Below, one piece after another: positions 21,515 through 31,446 of a DNA stretch of 64,000 bases. Position 1 is the first letter of the stretch; each line of letters starts with the position of its first letter. The stretch covers positions 2,108,001 to 2,172,000 of the forward strand of contig OY751486.1 of NCBI GenBank assembly GCA_963565915.1, read 5' to 3'. This DNA is from Entoloma clypeatum (Eukaryota; Basidiomycota; Agaricomycetes; Agaricales; Entolomataceae). The notes under the pieces are model-generated. The model was not told the origin of the DNA. It saw nothing but the letters and a program-made list of their open reading frames with translations, and ran no database searches. The position numbers were made by a program, and so were the translations under genes.

Positions 21515-21842
21515 TCACAACCACACTGCAATGCACACTTCTTCTTCTCCATTGAATAGCTCTTGGTTGACCCTAAGCCATGCGAGCATCTTAGTCCACC
21601 ATACTGTGAACGTTGCTTTGGATCCATTGTATTTGCCGGGATCCGCGGCGACTTCTAATTTCCTTCCGCGATTGTTGTTTTGTGGGGGGGGGGTGATTGA
21701 ACAGCGGTAACGGAGGTAAGGGTGATGGTGCGTGGTGTTGTTCAAATTCTTCGTCGAATTGGGTGTTGGTGCCTTCGGCCATGATGGTGTGATGAGGGGG
21801 AGTGGTTGTTTTTTGAACAGTAGTACCTTGCGTCGGGCGCAC
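21515..21842 (-). pseudogene. Gypsy G1 Gag N-terminal fragment, frameshifted at a homopolymer
   Basis: Two overlapping frames carry one protein: MAEGTNTQFDEEFEQHHAP in the first, then PGKYNGSKATFTVWWTKMLA and LRVNQELFNGEEE in the second. The switch falls close to a run of about ten G on the plus strand (21,687-21,698), a likely slippage site. The first methionine at 21,842 fits a Gag start after the leader. Confidence 0.75.
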
Positions 21843-22254
21843 GACCCTGTTCTAATGCTTAGGCGAGAAAAAAAAATCTAAAAGAAAAAACCCAAAGAGC
21901 GATCTGTTTACCCAGGTAGCCGATTTACCCGAGCAAAGGAAGATCTAGGAAAAATGAAGTCCACGCAGTCAGATCCCCTATGCGCGCTGGACTGGTCGAT
22001 ATCCTGAAAATAGGGTCGGGGGTTGGAACACCTTTTGTGATCTAGACGTGTACGGTCTGCTCTCTCCAACCGTCACACGTGCCAGCAGCTTTCCCGAAGG
22101 TTAGTTGCGTCGGCCTTTGGTCACCTCGACACGGGACGGGCTCAATGTTTCCCTATGTGTCTCAAACGGCAACGCTAGATATGGTGGGTGCACCAAGCGT
22201 TTCTCTTCTTATCCCTGAAGTCCGGGAGATCCCCCTTAACGCTAGGGTCCGCGT

Positions 22255-22646
22255 GTAATAACGAAGTGCAACTTTTAACGCAAAAGTGCGAAACGGCGGG
22301 GATAGTGATGATGGAGTGGGAAGTGTGTGTTTGGGCGGGCGAGTAGAAAGAGCTTGTTCTTCTGTTGAGGCGACGCTAAGTCAAACAACGTCGCGAGCCC
22401 AAACTTAGGAACGAAGTGGAAAGAAGATAAGAGAACTGTATTGCCAAGAGACCCAGCGGGAATCTCAAGAGAACAAGCTATCGAATACAAGTGAAAGTAC
22501 CCTACTTATATATGTAAATTCCATGAGGCTGCGTTGTGGCAGCGTCATGCTGCGCGATAATGATAAGATGTCCTCATGTACGATACAATGTAGATAAGAT
22601 AAGATCGAGATAAGATAAAGTGAAAAGTGAAAATACGATCATAACA
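22255..22646 (-). repeat. Gypsy G1 5' LTR
   Basis: The outer end is clear: on the coding strand it begins TGTTATGATCG at 22,646, and a TATATAAG box lies near 22,505-22,512. The inner end is set at TGTAATAACG (22,255) only because it roughly mirrors the outer end; the true boundary could differ. About 260 bp of the outer part aligns with 56,645-56,928. Confidence 0.65.
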
Positions 22647-23476
22647 AAGCGAGTACAATGAGCTTCTACTCTAGCGAGCTCACAACACATAATTTTTTCT
22701 CGAGCAATAATTTTTGCTCAAGAGAATCGGACTTAAAAATTGTTTCACTGTGGAACAAAATTGTGTGCGTGTGTGGAAGTGTCCACCAAATCATGACAGA
22801 AGGAATTCTGTTCTCCACACCCTTTTGTCTTCATGGTGAAGTAATCCACCAATTGTATATTAATTTGTGGTAGAATGCAACACCTACCATCAGTATGAAT
22901 TGAGAGCCTTGACTATTCAGGGTTAATCAATGAGAGAAAGTGTTCTCTTGTTTTATCACCATTTTTTTCTTTCTCTCTTCATACATATTTTTTCTTTCTT
23001 AATTAGATTGCTGGATGTAATCTCAAAGGGGGGTATGTTACGGAGATTATTACAGGCTGGAGGGGTCACATTTCATACATATATGGTACTGTGACATGAT
23101 GTCATGGATCCTCTTTTTGGGTGCAGCCCCCAACGAGCTGTGACCTGTGCGAAGCTCAACGGTTGTGAGCATTTGCCAGCAATGCTCACTGCCATAGCAA
23201 AGTACAGGATAATAAGCTCGTCTATACTACTAATGGGAGGGAAGGTGGGAGAATAGTTGCTTGACATTTTGACAATAGTGAGAAAAGTCTGACCAATTCT
23301 GACCAAGATTGCAACAACATGATGTAAGGTTTATGTAAGAATCTAGATTGTGACTCAGCATAACAAAGAAATTGGTCAGCTTTTCATCCTCCCATGGGTG
23401 AGTGCAGAGCACGAATTTTTTTTCCAGATTTTGATGGACCCTTGATGGACAGGGTCCGTGCCTTGACCTGACCACC
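22647..23476. other. Spacer without recognised genes
   Basis: AT-rich, with a pyrimidine-rich stretch at 22,940-23,010 and no ORF with recognisable content. Confidence 0.5.
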
Positions 23477-23497
23477 TTTTTTTTTTTTTTTTTTTTT
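23477..23497 (-). other. LINE poly(A) tail
   Basis: About 21 T on the plus strand, that is poly(A) on the element's coding strand, 77 bp past the stop of the RNase H frame. It marks the 3' terminus left by target-primed reverse transcription. Confidence 0.85.
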
Positions 23498-23573
23498 GGG
23501 TCAACAACTCGTATAGCGGTATACTAGGGGTACAGTCCGCTTGACACAGAGTAAACTACATCGACTCGAGGAT

Positions 23574-25047
23574 CTATGTACATGTGAAGAACAAGCGGTG
23601 CAAAGCTCTGTTGAGCTGGTAAGACCTCGCACCAGGTCGGGGGGGTCTGTGATACACAAACACATTAGTATGTGCACCTGAATATTTGGCCGAGCGATAC
23701 AAGATCACACCAGCCTTGTGAGGCTGGCTGTTGATGGCACTGGTGGGTGTCTGCACCCTACCCACCAAAGAAGCGCCTATGTGGTTCTTACCCTTCAATT
23801 GTGTTTGCTTGCCAGAGGGGGCTGCACCCCTTTGAACCCAGCATGCTACCACGCGACTACCGCCAACGGTTGTGTTGGGCATTGGACAATCCCTGAAGGC
23901 AAAAGCCCCTGGGTCGCCCATGATAAATTTCCCAAAGACGTCCCAGATGGGAGTATTCCTCAAGAAGGTGGGCATGTCTGGCAGCCTTGTGGGGTGATGC
24001 AGACATTTGTAGAAAATGTGGGTGAAATCCTTGATGGACCTCGTTCCACAGTCGCATTGTTCAACGCCGTCACCAATGTTGAACCTATGTCTATAGTGGT
24101 CAATTGGGGCGTGGCTTGTGAAGCCACATACCATTTGAGCCGTTAGAGACTGGGAGTGCCCCACGTCCTTAAGCCATATGCTGCCCTTAAGATGGGACGG
24201 TTTCATTTGTTTTGCCCAGGCATGGTCCTGTCGTTGGACGCACAATCTCAGGAATTGGTAGTGACGACCAACATACTTTGGGGACTGGTACAAGTTGTTC
24301 CAATCCGCCAGCATGTCATTGGTGAACTGCTTTGTGTTGAAGTCGAGGGATCTGGAGGCAGACTCCCCACATTCGACACAAATCGAAGAGGCGAAGTCGT
24401 GCACTGCATGGTGAGGTTTGAAACCATGGTCCAAGCAATCGGGGACATGGTGAAATAAAACCTTTGATTTCAGACCGGGTTCCTCAAACCAAGGGACCAG
24501 GTTGCTGATGATGGCAAGCGCAGTGGCCTGCGCAGAGTGGAGATCTGGATCTGTGGCGCGCCTGATGGCATTGACAGAGTCGGTGAAGATATGGATTTCT
24601 TCCAGTTGGGAGAGACCCCCTAGCAGACTGACCAGGTTGGAGAACCCATGTCCAATAGCTAAGGTTTCAGTATTGTCAGAGACTGTGAGGCTGCCAGCTG
24701 CCCAGTCTTTGTTGATGGAGTATCCCATGTGCCAGGTTTCCCAAGCTGCAACAGCTTGGTGGTCCGATGCGAGGGAGGGAACAGCCGTGTCTGTTACAAT
24801 GACAGCGGATTTTCTGGAACAGATGTTGGCATAAAATATCTTGTTAAGGGTGGTGAGGGGCAACTTCCTGGCTTCAGCATGATCCTTTGCAGTTTTGCCG
24901 TGGATAAGGGTAATGTCATGTATGATACGGTCAGGGAAGCAGTTGAGGATCCATTTCTCTGGCTCGTTGAAGTTATTGAATGGTAACAAGGGGATGGTGA
25001 TGTTTGCACGGTATGCCCAGATATCAACAAGGGGGGATTTAAGGTTA
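23574..25047 (-). pseudogene. LINE C-terminal part with RNase H domain
   Basis: The open frame runs on to 25,211, but everything above 25,047 belongs to the inserted Tc1 element. The true LINE part begins at YNLKSPLVDIWAYRANITIP. RNase H-like acidic positions appear in order: AVIVTDTAV, DNTETLAIGHG, EIHIFTDSVNAI and, further on, a histidine/aspartate-rich segment. A cysteine pair (CDCG) with histidines follows near FTHIFYKCLHH. This C-terminal arrangement is common in mushroom LINEs. This piece is open by itself, but the upstream parts are broken. Confidence 0.85.
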
Positions 25048-25049
25048 TA

Positions 25050-25260
25050 CAGTGCCTCACAAAACTGATTCAATGTTTGTTGCTTTTTGAATACCTTCAA
25101 GATAACTCTGCAAAGAATACCAATTGAGTTAAACCTTTGGTATATAACTGAAAGCCCTACCTCAGGGCTTTCAGAATATAAAGGAATCATATGATTTAGA
25201 TCAGAATCCATGGAGATATGATTAAATTAAATCAGCAACTCATTGAATCAGTTTTGTGAG
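25050..25260. repeat. Tc1 left end: outer and inner inverted motif
   Basis: The motif CTCACAAAACTGATTCAATG is at 25,056-25,075, and its exact reverse complement is at 25,241-25,260. So this end is itself a foldback of about 205 bp. The outer copy is the terminal inverted repeat. Confidence 0.92.
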
Positions 25261-25411
25261 TACCTATGGCAATTATCAGAATCAAATGCTTCACTGGTTG
25301 TATGGTAACCAGTTGTCATGACTTACTGATGGAACTTGAATAGAACCCTGATGGGTTGTCAAGGAAAGTTGTATAAGAAGAATCCAACCTCAACAGCCTC
25401 CATAATTAATC

Positions 25412-26428
25412 ATGCGCTCTATCTCCTCTTCCCACAAGGAAAACATTCTTTCTCTGGCCTCCAATGGTCACTCCACTCGTCATATTGCCTCTAACCTGGG
25501 TGTCAGCCAACCAACTGTCTCCAGAGTGCTTCAGAATCTTCTTCCTCATTGCAATCTCTCTTCTGGTGGTCGTCCATCCAAGCTTTCTCCCACCAACACA
25601 CGAAACATACTTTCACAAATCACCTCAGGGAGAGCCTCCAATGCTGTGCAGGCTACCAAACACATCAACACTGTCATCTCCAATCCTGTCTCCCCAGAAA
25701 CTGTGAGAAGGGTTCTCAGAAAACATGAATTCAAGGCTGTAACAAAGAAGAAAAGACCTTTCTTAAAGGCCATACATTGGAAGAGGCAGTTGGCATTTGC
25801 TATGAAGCACAGGGAATGGACAGTGGAGGACTGGAAGAGGGTCATTTGGTCAGATGAGACCAAAATCAACAGGTTTGGGTCAGATGGCAAGGAATGGGTC
25901 TGGAAAAAGAAGGGTGAGGGGCTTATTGAAAGAGAGGTTCAGGGCACAGTCAAGTTTGGGGGAGGAAATATTATGGTTTGGGGTTGTATGGGTTGGGAAG
26001 GTGTGGGGAGACTTGCAGAGGTTGAGGGGAGGATGGATACTGATCAGTATGTGTCCATTTTGGAGGACAATTTGCTGCCCAGCATGGAGGAGAGTGGAAT
26101 CTCTGAAGAGGAGATCATTTTTCAGCAGAACAATGACCCCAAGCACACCTCCAAGAAGGCCAAAAAATGGATGGACAGCAAGAATATTGCTCTGCTGGAT
26201 TGGCCTGCACAGTCCCCAGACCTCAATCCTATTGAACACCTCTGGGTTCATATTAAAAGGAAGTTGAATGAATATCCAACACCACCCAAGGGAGTCTGGG
26301 AGATTTGGGACAGAGCAGCAGAGGTGTGGAATAATATAGAGCCAGAAGTGTGTCAAAACCTGATAGAAAGTATGCCAAGAAGGGTAGAGGCAGTAATCAA
26401 AGCTAAGGGGGGTAATACCAAGTACTAA
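25412..26428 (+). CDS. Tc1/mariner transposase (338 aa)
   Basis: A cut-and-paste transposase. Residues about 1-50 form a helix-turn-helix (RHIASNLGVSQPTVSRVLQN) and 60-115 a second winged-helix-like part (GRPSKLSP...SPETVRRVL). The catalytic core has D in VIWSDETKINRF (about 147), D in QQNNDPKHTSKKA (about 240) and E in SPDLNPIEHLW (about 275). The spacing of the last two is that of DD34E Tc1 elements. The length is normal for the family and there are no breaks. The start MRSISSSHKENI is the first ATG after the left end, and the frame ends 240 bp before the right end. Neither strand of the host LINE is needed for its expression. Confidence 0.97.
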   Translation: MRSISSSHKENILSLASNGHSTRHIASNLGVSQPTVSRVLQNLLPHCNLSSGGRPSKLSPTNTRNILSQITSGRASNAVQATKHINTVISNPVSPETVRRVLRKHEFKAVTKKKRPFLKAIHWKRQLAFAMKHREWTVEDWKRVIWSDETKINRFGSDGKEWVWKKKGEGLIEREVQGTVKFGGGNIMVWGCMGWEGVGRLAEVEGRMDTDQYVSILEDNLLPSMEESGISEEEIIFQQNNDPKHTSKKAKKWMDSKNIALLDWPAQSPDLNPIEHLWVHIKRKLNEYPTPPKGVWEIWDRAAEVWNNIEPEVCQNLIESMPRRVEAVIKAKGGNTKY

Positions 26429-26457
26429 AGTATAAAATACTGTATTTATTGTACATA

Positions 26458-26668
26458 CTCACAAAACTGATTCAATGAGTCCCTGGAGTAATTTGATCAT
26501 ATATTGATCATCTTTTATGGGAATTACATAATTATTGCAGATTCCGAGAGTCCTGAAGCAGGGCTTTTAATCAGGTACCAATACCTTCTTTTGATTGGCA
26601 TTATTTGCAAAGTTATTTTGAAGGTATTCACAAAGTAGCAAACATTGAATCAGTTTTGTGAGGCACTG
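26458..26668. repeat. Tc1 right end: inner and outer inverted motif
   Basis: The same 20-bp motif occurs at 26,458-26,477 and, inverted, at 26,643-26,662. The 211-bp end therefore mirrors the left end. Confidence 0.92.
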
Positions 26669-27735
26669 TACATAAACTCCAGGGAATACCATGGTTGCTT
26701 AGAGGGATCTTCCTTGTTGCAGACCATGACGGTCATGTGTCTTGGTGCAAGGGAGTGCAGACAGACACAGTTTCTGCAGGAGAGCTTCTTTAGGTGCAGG
26801 TGCACCGGAGGAAGGCCGGCAAGGAATTCAGCCGCCCCTGTGGGGGTGGTACGGAAAGCTCCCAGGATCCACAGGGCTGCGCGCCTGTGAACTCTGGAGA
26901 TAGACTTGATGATGCCTTTGTTACAGGCACCATCGAAGGTCCATAGATTGACACCATACAGGGCAATTGGTAGGATACACAATTGGTATAGAGTGCATTT
27001 GTGTTTGGGTGTGAGTCCACGGACTGAGTTACCCAGAGACAGTAAGGCTCCCGTGGCAGAGAAGGCCTTAGTGGCGTACTGTTTCACATGCTTGGTGAAG
27101 AGAAGCTTTCAGTCAAAGAAGAATCCCAAATACCTCCAGAGGGTCTTGGAAACAAGGAGGGTGTCGCCTGTGAAGGGCACATAACCTAAGTCAATGGGGG
27201 GGTTGTTGTCACTATTTGTTCTGGAAAAATAGAACGCCTCTGATTTGGTATGTTCGAGGGCCAGCCCTAAGGCCGTGCTTAGCTGAAACAGACACTTGTA
27301 TGCTTCTTTAATTTTAGCAAGGTTGTCTTTCCACATTTTGGACTGGACTATGATGGTCCCATTGTCGATGTATGAAATGAGGGTGGCCTGTGATTGTTCA
27401 GCGTGGGGCGCATACATCAGTGGGGCAAGGTAAATGGACAATAGCACAGGGGAGAGGGCAGATCCCTGTCCTACGCCAATGTCCACAGAGAAGAGGTCTG
27501 AGAGGTCATCCTCCCAGGCGTATTGAGTCTGTCTTCCTATCAGATAGTTGGAGAAGAAGTCCACGACAGTGTTGGGGAACCCCATCCTATCCAATACGAG
27601 TGTGATAACTGAGTGGTTTAGAGAGGGAAAGTACTGTGCCAGATCAATGGAATTTTGGTCTGTCTTACCTGAATTGGAGTAGGTGCGCCACCCGGCCTTG
27701 CAGTCCTTGTCCCACCAGCCCTTTGACCAGAACAA
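26669..27735 (-). pseudogene. LINE reverse transcriptase fragments
   Basis: Two consecutive frames (27,735-27,109 and 27,087-26,669). Motifs: NSIDLAQYFPSLNHS (palm), VGQGSALSPVLLSIYLAPL (the GxxQGSxLSP motif), SYIDNGTIIVQS where Y/F-x-DD is expected, and WRYLGFFFD in the thumb region. The second catalytic Asp of the DD pair is Asn, so even this stretch would be inactive. A frame break after GFFFD separates the thumb from the rest (CTLYQLCILPIALYGVNLWT, AALWILGAFRTTPTGA). The last frame runs into the Tc1 insertion at 26,668. Confidence 0.88.
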
Positions 27736-28598
27736 GTCCCAGGGAGAGCTAGCATGATTGGTCCACTCAGCCAGGTGTGCTCCTGAACCTTTTGGGTAAT
27801 ACTGGTGATGTCTTCCCTTGAGGCTGTGGCCAGAATAGGGAGAGAGGCAAGAGATTCTGTGAGCGCGGACAAAAAAAGAGTTCCCTCTTCCAAGTCTGGC
27901 ATAATCCAGGGGTAGAGTCTCTCATTGATGAGGGGAGACCTGAGGAGGGTAACAATCGAGCGGTGATCTGACTCATCTGGGCTACCAAGTTTAATGATTG
28001 AGTCTTTGTCCATGTTAGGGAGGAAGACCAGATCTATGATGGATGGGGCATTGTTATTCTTAGGGAAGTGGGTGAACCCAGTTCTATGATGAACAAGACT
28101 TTGTGAAAATGCAAAGTCTGAAAGGAGGGCATTATGGTTGGGGCACATCACTTCCAGATCCCATAATGGCTAGGGGCAATTAAAATCGCCACCTATGTAC
28201 CAAATGGGAGGAAGGGATGTGCCAAGAGTGGCAAGGACGTGTATGGCAGAACCCTGCGTGTCTGAGTAGGCATTAATTAGGTTGATCTGGCCCTCAGGAC
28301 CTATCAATGTAAGTAGATGGACATCTCAGTGACAAATAATGTCAGAATGGAGTTTAGGTTTCATAGCAACTCGTCGTCTATGTACATAAACAATGGTGTG
28401 GGGTCGGAGATCTTCATCTAAATTAGACGGATCAAGGACAGGCTCTGAGTGGTGGAGGCACATCCAATTGGGGTGCTTTGGCGGACCCACAAGGGGCTCG
28501 CCGTCTTTACTCATCATGGATGTGACATGTCTTATGGTAGCCCAGGGGGGCTCTTGCATGAAGATGATGTCGAAATTACTTTTTTGGTGTTCTAACAT
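27618..28598 (-). pseudogene. LINE APE-type endonuclease fragments
   Basis: Pieces at 28,598-28,326 (FDIIFMQEPPW, the QEP metal-binding motif) and 28,151-27,618 (IIDLVFLP and DESDHRSIV, the SDH motif). Between them the coding strand reads GGDFNCP then a TAG stop then PLWDL, so the GDFN motif is present but followed by nonsense (near 28,170). The normal role is nicking target DNA to prime reverse transcription. Confidence 0.85.
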
Positions 28599-28620
28599 TG
28601 TTGACAGGAGAACACTCTTT

Positions 28621-29185
28621 CGGGGGGAGCAGATTCACAAACCCTCATATTTATTCATAGTTGTACCTAACATATGACTATGTCTGGTTGAATGCGGCGA
28701 GATTCAAAGAAGTGGGTGAAGTCCGCGCTTACGTTTGCTTCTTGATAACGGGGCCAGATCCAATCAGGGTTGAACCGGCTTTTCCAATATTTGCATATGC
28801 AATTGTCTGCACCCTCACCCTCCATCGGCAAACCAGACATGTGCTAGGTAGCACTTGATAGCACTCCATAGTGGTATAGCACTGTAGCATACATTATTTT
28901 GTTTGTAGCACTATATAGTCACATACTCATGTTACAAAGTGCTACAGAGTCACATACTCATGCTACAAAGTGCTACAGAATCACATACTCATGCTACATA
29001 GCACTCCATAGCAAGGCATATCTTACATACCATTAGCATTGCTCTCTTGCTACTACTAATCTCACAAACCATTAATCCAAATTAAACCAATTAACCAATT
29101 CATTGCAGGATATACATAATTACAAAATTAACGAAGTATGGTATACATTGCCCCCACCTTTTTGCACCTCCGCCTGCAGTTCATT
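28621..29185. repeat. TAGCACT-rich region with 31-bp tandem repeat
   Basis: At 28,919-29,004 a 31-bp unit beginning TCACATACTCATG is repeated 2.8 times with single-base differences. Around it are TAGCACT/AGTGCTA words (28,840-29,020). A similar word-rich stretch lies at 31,330-31,480, on the other side of the inverted repeat. Confidence 0.7.
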
Positions 29186-29441
29186 GTGGACTGGTGCATC
29201 CCCCCGTGTTTGTGCGCGTGTCACTCACATCGGCCTGTTCTTTGGTGCGTCAGGGGGCTCACGCAGGTGACACGTCAGGGTGCTTACCCGGCAAGTACGC
29301 GCCATGCATGTCTAACGGCGGTCCCCCGCCCTGTCTCGCCTCCCACGCATGCCCAGCGCGCCTGTCGCCATTCTCGTGTCTCGGGTACTGTTTCTTGTGC
29401 CATGCTGCCGTTCCTCGCGCGTGTCCCGCCATTCGTTCCTC

Positions 29442-29561
29442 GCAGTGTCCCGCCGTTTGTTCCTCGCAGTGCCCCGCCATTTGTTTCTTGCAGTGTCCCG
29501 CCGTTTGTTCCTTGCAGTGTCCTGCTGTTTGTCCCTCGCAGTGTCCCGCCGTTCTCGCATG
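29442..29561. repeat. 24-bp minisatellite
   Basis: GCAGTGTCC (once GCAGTGCCC) starts at 29,442, 29,466, 29,490, 29,514 and 29,538, an exact 24-bp period over five units. A looser version continues to about 29,610. Since 24 is a multiple of 3, all frames stay open. Confidence 0.9.
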
Positions 29562-29836
29562 TCCCGCCTTTCGCGCGTGTCCCGCCTTTCGCACCTTTCG
29601 CGTGTGCCCCGCCGTTCTTGCGTGTTCTGCACCGTTCCCCCGCCGGGTCTCGTCTGCCGTAGTCCCGCCGTTCTCGTGTCTTGTCAGTGGGCTGCTTCTG
29701 ACATGACGTCGGGGTGCTTACCTATATAGGGGGGTCCGTGGCCCTCATTTTAACGGAGGGAGGAGGTGGGAGGTGGAGGTGATGGGGGAAGGCAGGAAGA
29801 CGTGGAGCGGCGGCACTCTGTTATTGATACATAAGC

Positions 29837-29878
29837 GGCAAGTTCCGGGCCATGCATGATGACATTCCGGAACTTGCC
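29837..29878. repeat. 12-bp perfect palindrome at the centre of the inverted repeat
   Basis: GGCAAGTTCCGG at 29,837-29,848 and CCGGAACTTGCC at 29,867-29,878 with an 18-nt loop. Confidence 0.85.
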
Positions 29879-29936
29879 GACCTCGGCAACGGCCAAAAGT
29901 CGAAGAATATTCTAAGTCTCCATCATGTTGTCTTGC

Positions 29937-30033
29937 CTCCTACCATCACCTCCCTCCTCCTCCCTCCTCCCTCCTCCTCCCTCCTCCTCCCTCCTCCCTC
30001 CTCCTCCCTCCTCCCTCCTCCTCCCTCCTCCTC
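29937..30033. repeat. CCTCCCTCCT-type pyrimidine microsatellite
   Basis: Almost pure C/T tract of nearly 100 bp in the loop between the arms; a purine-rich counterpart (GGAGGGAGGAGGTGGGAGG) lies at about 29,754-29,772. Confidence 0.9.
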
Positions 30034-31446
30034 GGTCGATGCCTCCCCCCTCCGTTCAAAGGAGGGCCACGGACCCCCCTATATAGGTAAGCACCCCGAC
30101 GTCATGTCAGAAGCAGCCCACTGACAAGACACGAGAACAGCGGGACTACGGCAGACGAGACCCGGCGGGGGAACAGTGCGGAACACGCGAGAACGGCGGG
30201 GCACGCGCGAAAGGTGGGACACGCACGAAAGGCGGGACATGCGAGAATGGCAGGACACTGCGAGGAACGGCAGCATGGCACAAGAAACAGTACCCGAGAC
30301 ATGAGAACGGCGACAGGTGCACTGGGCGTGCGTGGGAGGTGAGACAGGGTGGGGGACCGCCGTTAGACACGCATGGCGCGTACTTGCCGGGTAAGCACCC
30401 TGACGCGTCACCTGCATGAGCCCCCTGACACACCAAAGAACAGGCCGACGTGAGGAACACACGCACAAACACGGGGGGATGCACCAGAGGAAACGGTACA
30501 GAACACACACGAAAACGGCACAACACGCGCAATTAACGGCTGAGGGAATGCAGGAACGGCGGGAAGCGTGCGAGAAACGGCACCCGAGATGCCAGAACAC
30601 ACGCCAGAATGGTGAGGCCATGCAGGAACGGCGGGACACCGTGAGGAACGAACGACACAGGACACGCGGGAACGGCACAGAACATGCCAGAACGGGAGGG
30701 CACGTGCCAGGAACGGTACAGAATGCACGAGAACAGCGGGGAACACGAGAACGGCGGGGGAACGGCACAGAACATGCGAGAACGGCGGGACGTGCCCGAG
30801 ACACGAGAACGGCGGCAGGCATGCGGGAAGTGTGCGTGGGAGGCGAGACAAGGTGGGGAACTGCCATTAGACACACATGGCGCATACTTGCCAGGTAAGC
30901 ACCCTGAGACGTCACCTGCGTGAGCCCGCTGATGTGCCGAAGTACAGGCCAGACCTGACGGACACGCGTACAAACACGGGGAGATGCACCAGTCCACCTC
31001 ATGCCTGCGAGGTACTTGTGGGACATGAGAGGCAGGTGATGAGAGGAACGCATGCGCGGACGAGAGCTGAGAGACATGCAGGGTGGGGAATCATGTCAGG
31101 CTGGACAAGAGGGGCAGAGCTGTAAATGAGAGTTGCACAGGTGACGAGAGAGACAATGCGCAGGCAAGGGCCATGCAGGGGGATGACTTGTGAGATCTCA
31201 TTTTTTGTACATTTTCAGTGTAGCACAATATTTGAGATGTGTTTTCACAACTTTCAGTATTTCTTGAATGAAAAAAGACAACTCTTTCTTTGTGCCATGC
31301 AAAGAGTGTCAACCTTTAGAAATATTGAGCACTACAAAAGGCTATGAGACTACAATACTATGGTGCTACCAGGTTTTTATACTACACAGTGTTATAGTAC
31401 TATGATGTTACAATGCTATCATGCTTCAGTACTACATTGCTAGAGG

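Larger units (their letters stand above)
19264..22646 (-). mobile_element. Truncated Ty3/gypsy element (family G1)
   Basis: Minus-strand order: 5' LTR at about 22,255-22,646, leader, Gag pieces, zinc knuckle, protease, start of RT. The rest of RT, RNase H, integrase and the 3' LTR are absent and replaced by the tract at 18,474-19,263. The LTR is the same family as the one at 56,645-56,928. Several frame breaks show it is dead. Confidence 0.88.
25050..26668 (+). mobile_element. Complete Tc1/mariner element inside the LINE
   Basis: 1,619 bp from CAGTGCCTCAC to GTGAGGCACTG, flanked by TA on both sides (25,048-25,049 and 26,669-26,670). Joining the flanks with one TA restores the LINE frame (LEFM then YNLKS). 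It encodes an intact transposase. A near-identical terminal copy ends the window (63,896 on), so the family has moved recently. Confidence 0.97.
23477..28620 (-). mobile_element. Decayed non-LTR retrotransposon (LINE) with 3' RNase H
   Basis: Minus strand, 5' to 3': endonuclease pieces (28,598-27,618), reverse transcriptase (27,735-26,669), an insertion of a Tc1 element, then the RNase H and C-terminal part (25,047-23,574), and a poly(A) tail that appears as a plus-strand T run at 23,477-23,497. Stops and frame changes separate the pieces. The 5' end near 28,620 is approximate and no target duplication was found. Confidence 0.85.
29186..30996. repeat. Large inverted repeat (1.8 kb) with arms of about 580 and 955 bp
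   Basis: The left arm (29,186-29,766) begins GTGGACTGGTGCATC and contains GGGTGCTTACCCGGCAAGTA and ACATGACGTCGGGGTGCTTA. The right arm (30,041-30,996) carries the reverse complement of all of these and ends GATGCACCAGTCCAC. The right arm is longer because the outer segment is duplicated (landmarks at about 30,370-30,480 and again at 30,870-30,996). Long open frames on both strands (up to 332 codons) are side effects of 24-bp periodic repeats and are not proposed as genes. It could be a foldback-type transposon; target duplications were not found. Confidence 0.8.

Noticed and set aside
22255..22646. tRNA-type or self-priming PBS for gypsy G1
   Set aside because: No complement of the expected transcript start or of a tRNA 3' end could be found next to any plausible LTR end.
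25048..25211. N-terminal part of the 545-codon frame ending at 23,574 as LINE protein
   Set aside because: Bases above 25,047 belong to the Tc1 end; the real LINE frame continues at 26,669.
30079..31077. 332-codon minus-strand open frame and several others at 29.1-31.1 kb
   Set aside because: Open frames appear in several frames on both strands because of 24-bp periodic, GC-rich repeats. Composition (Arg/Ser/Cys/Pro-rich) and lack of motifs argue against genes.
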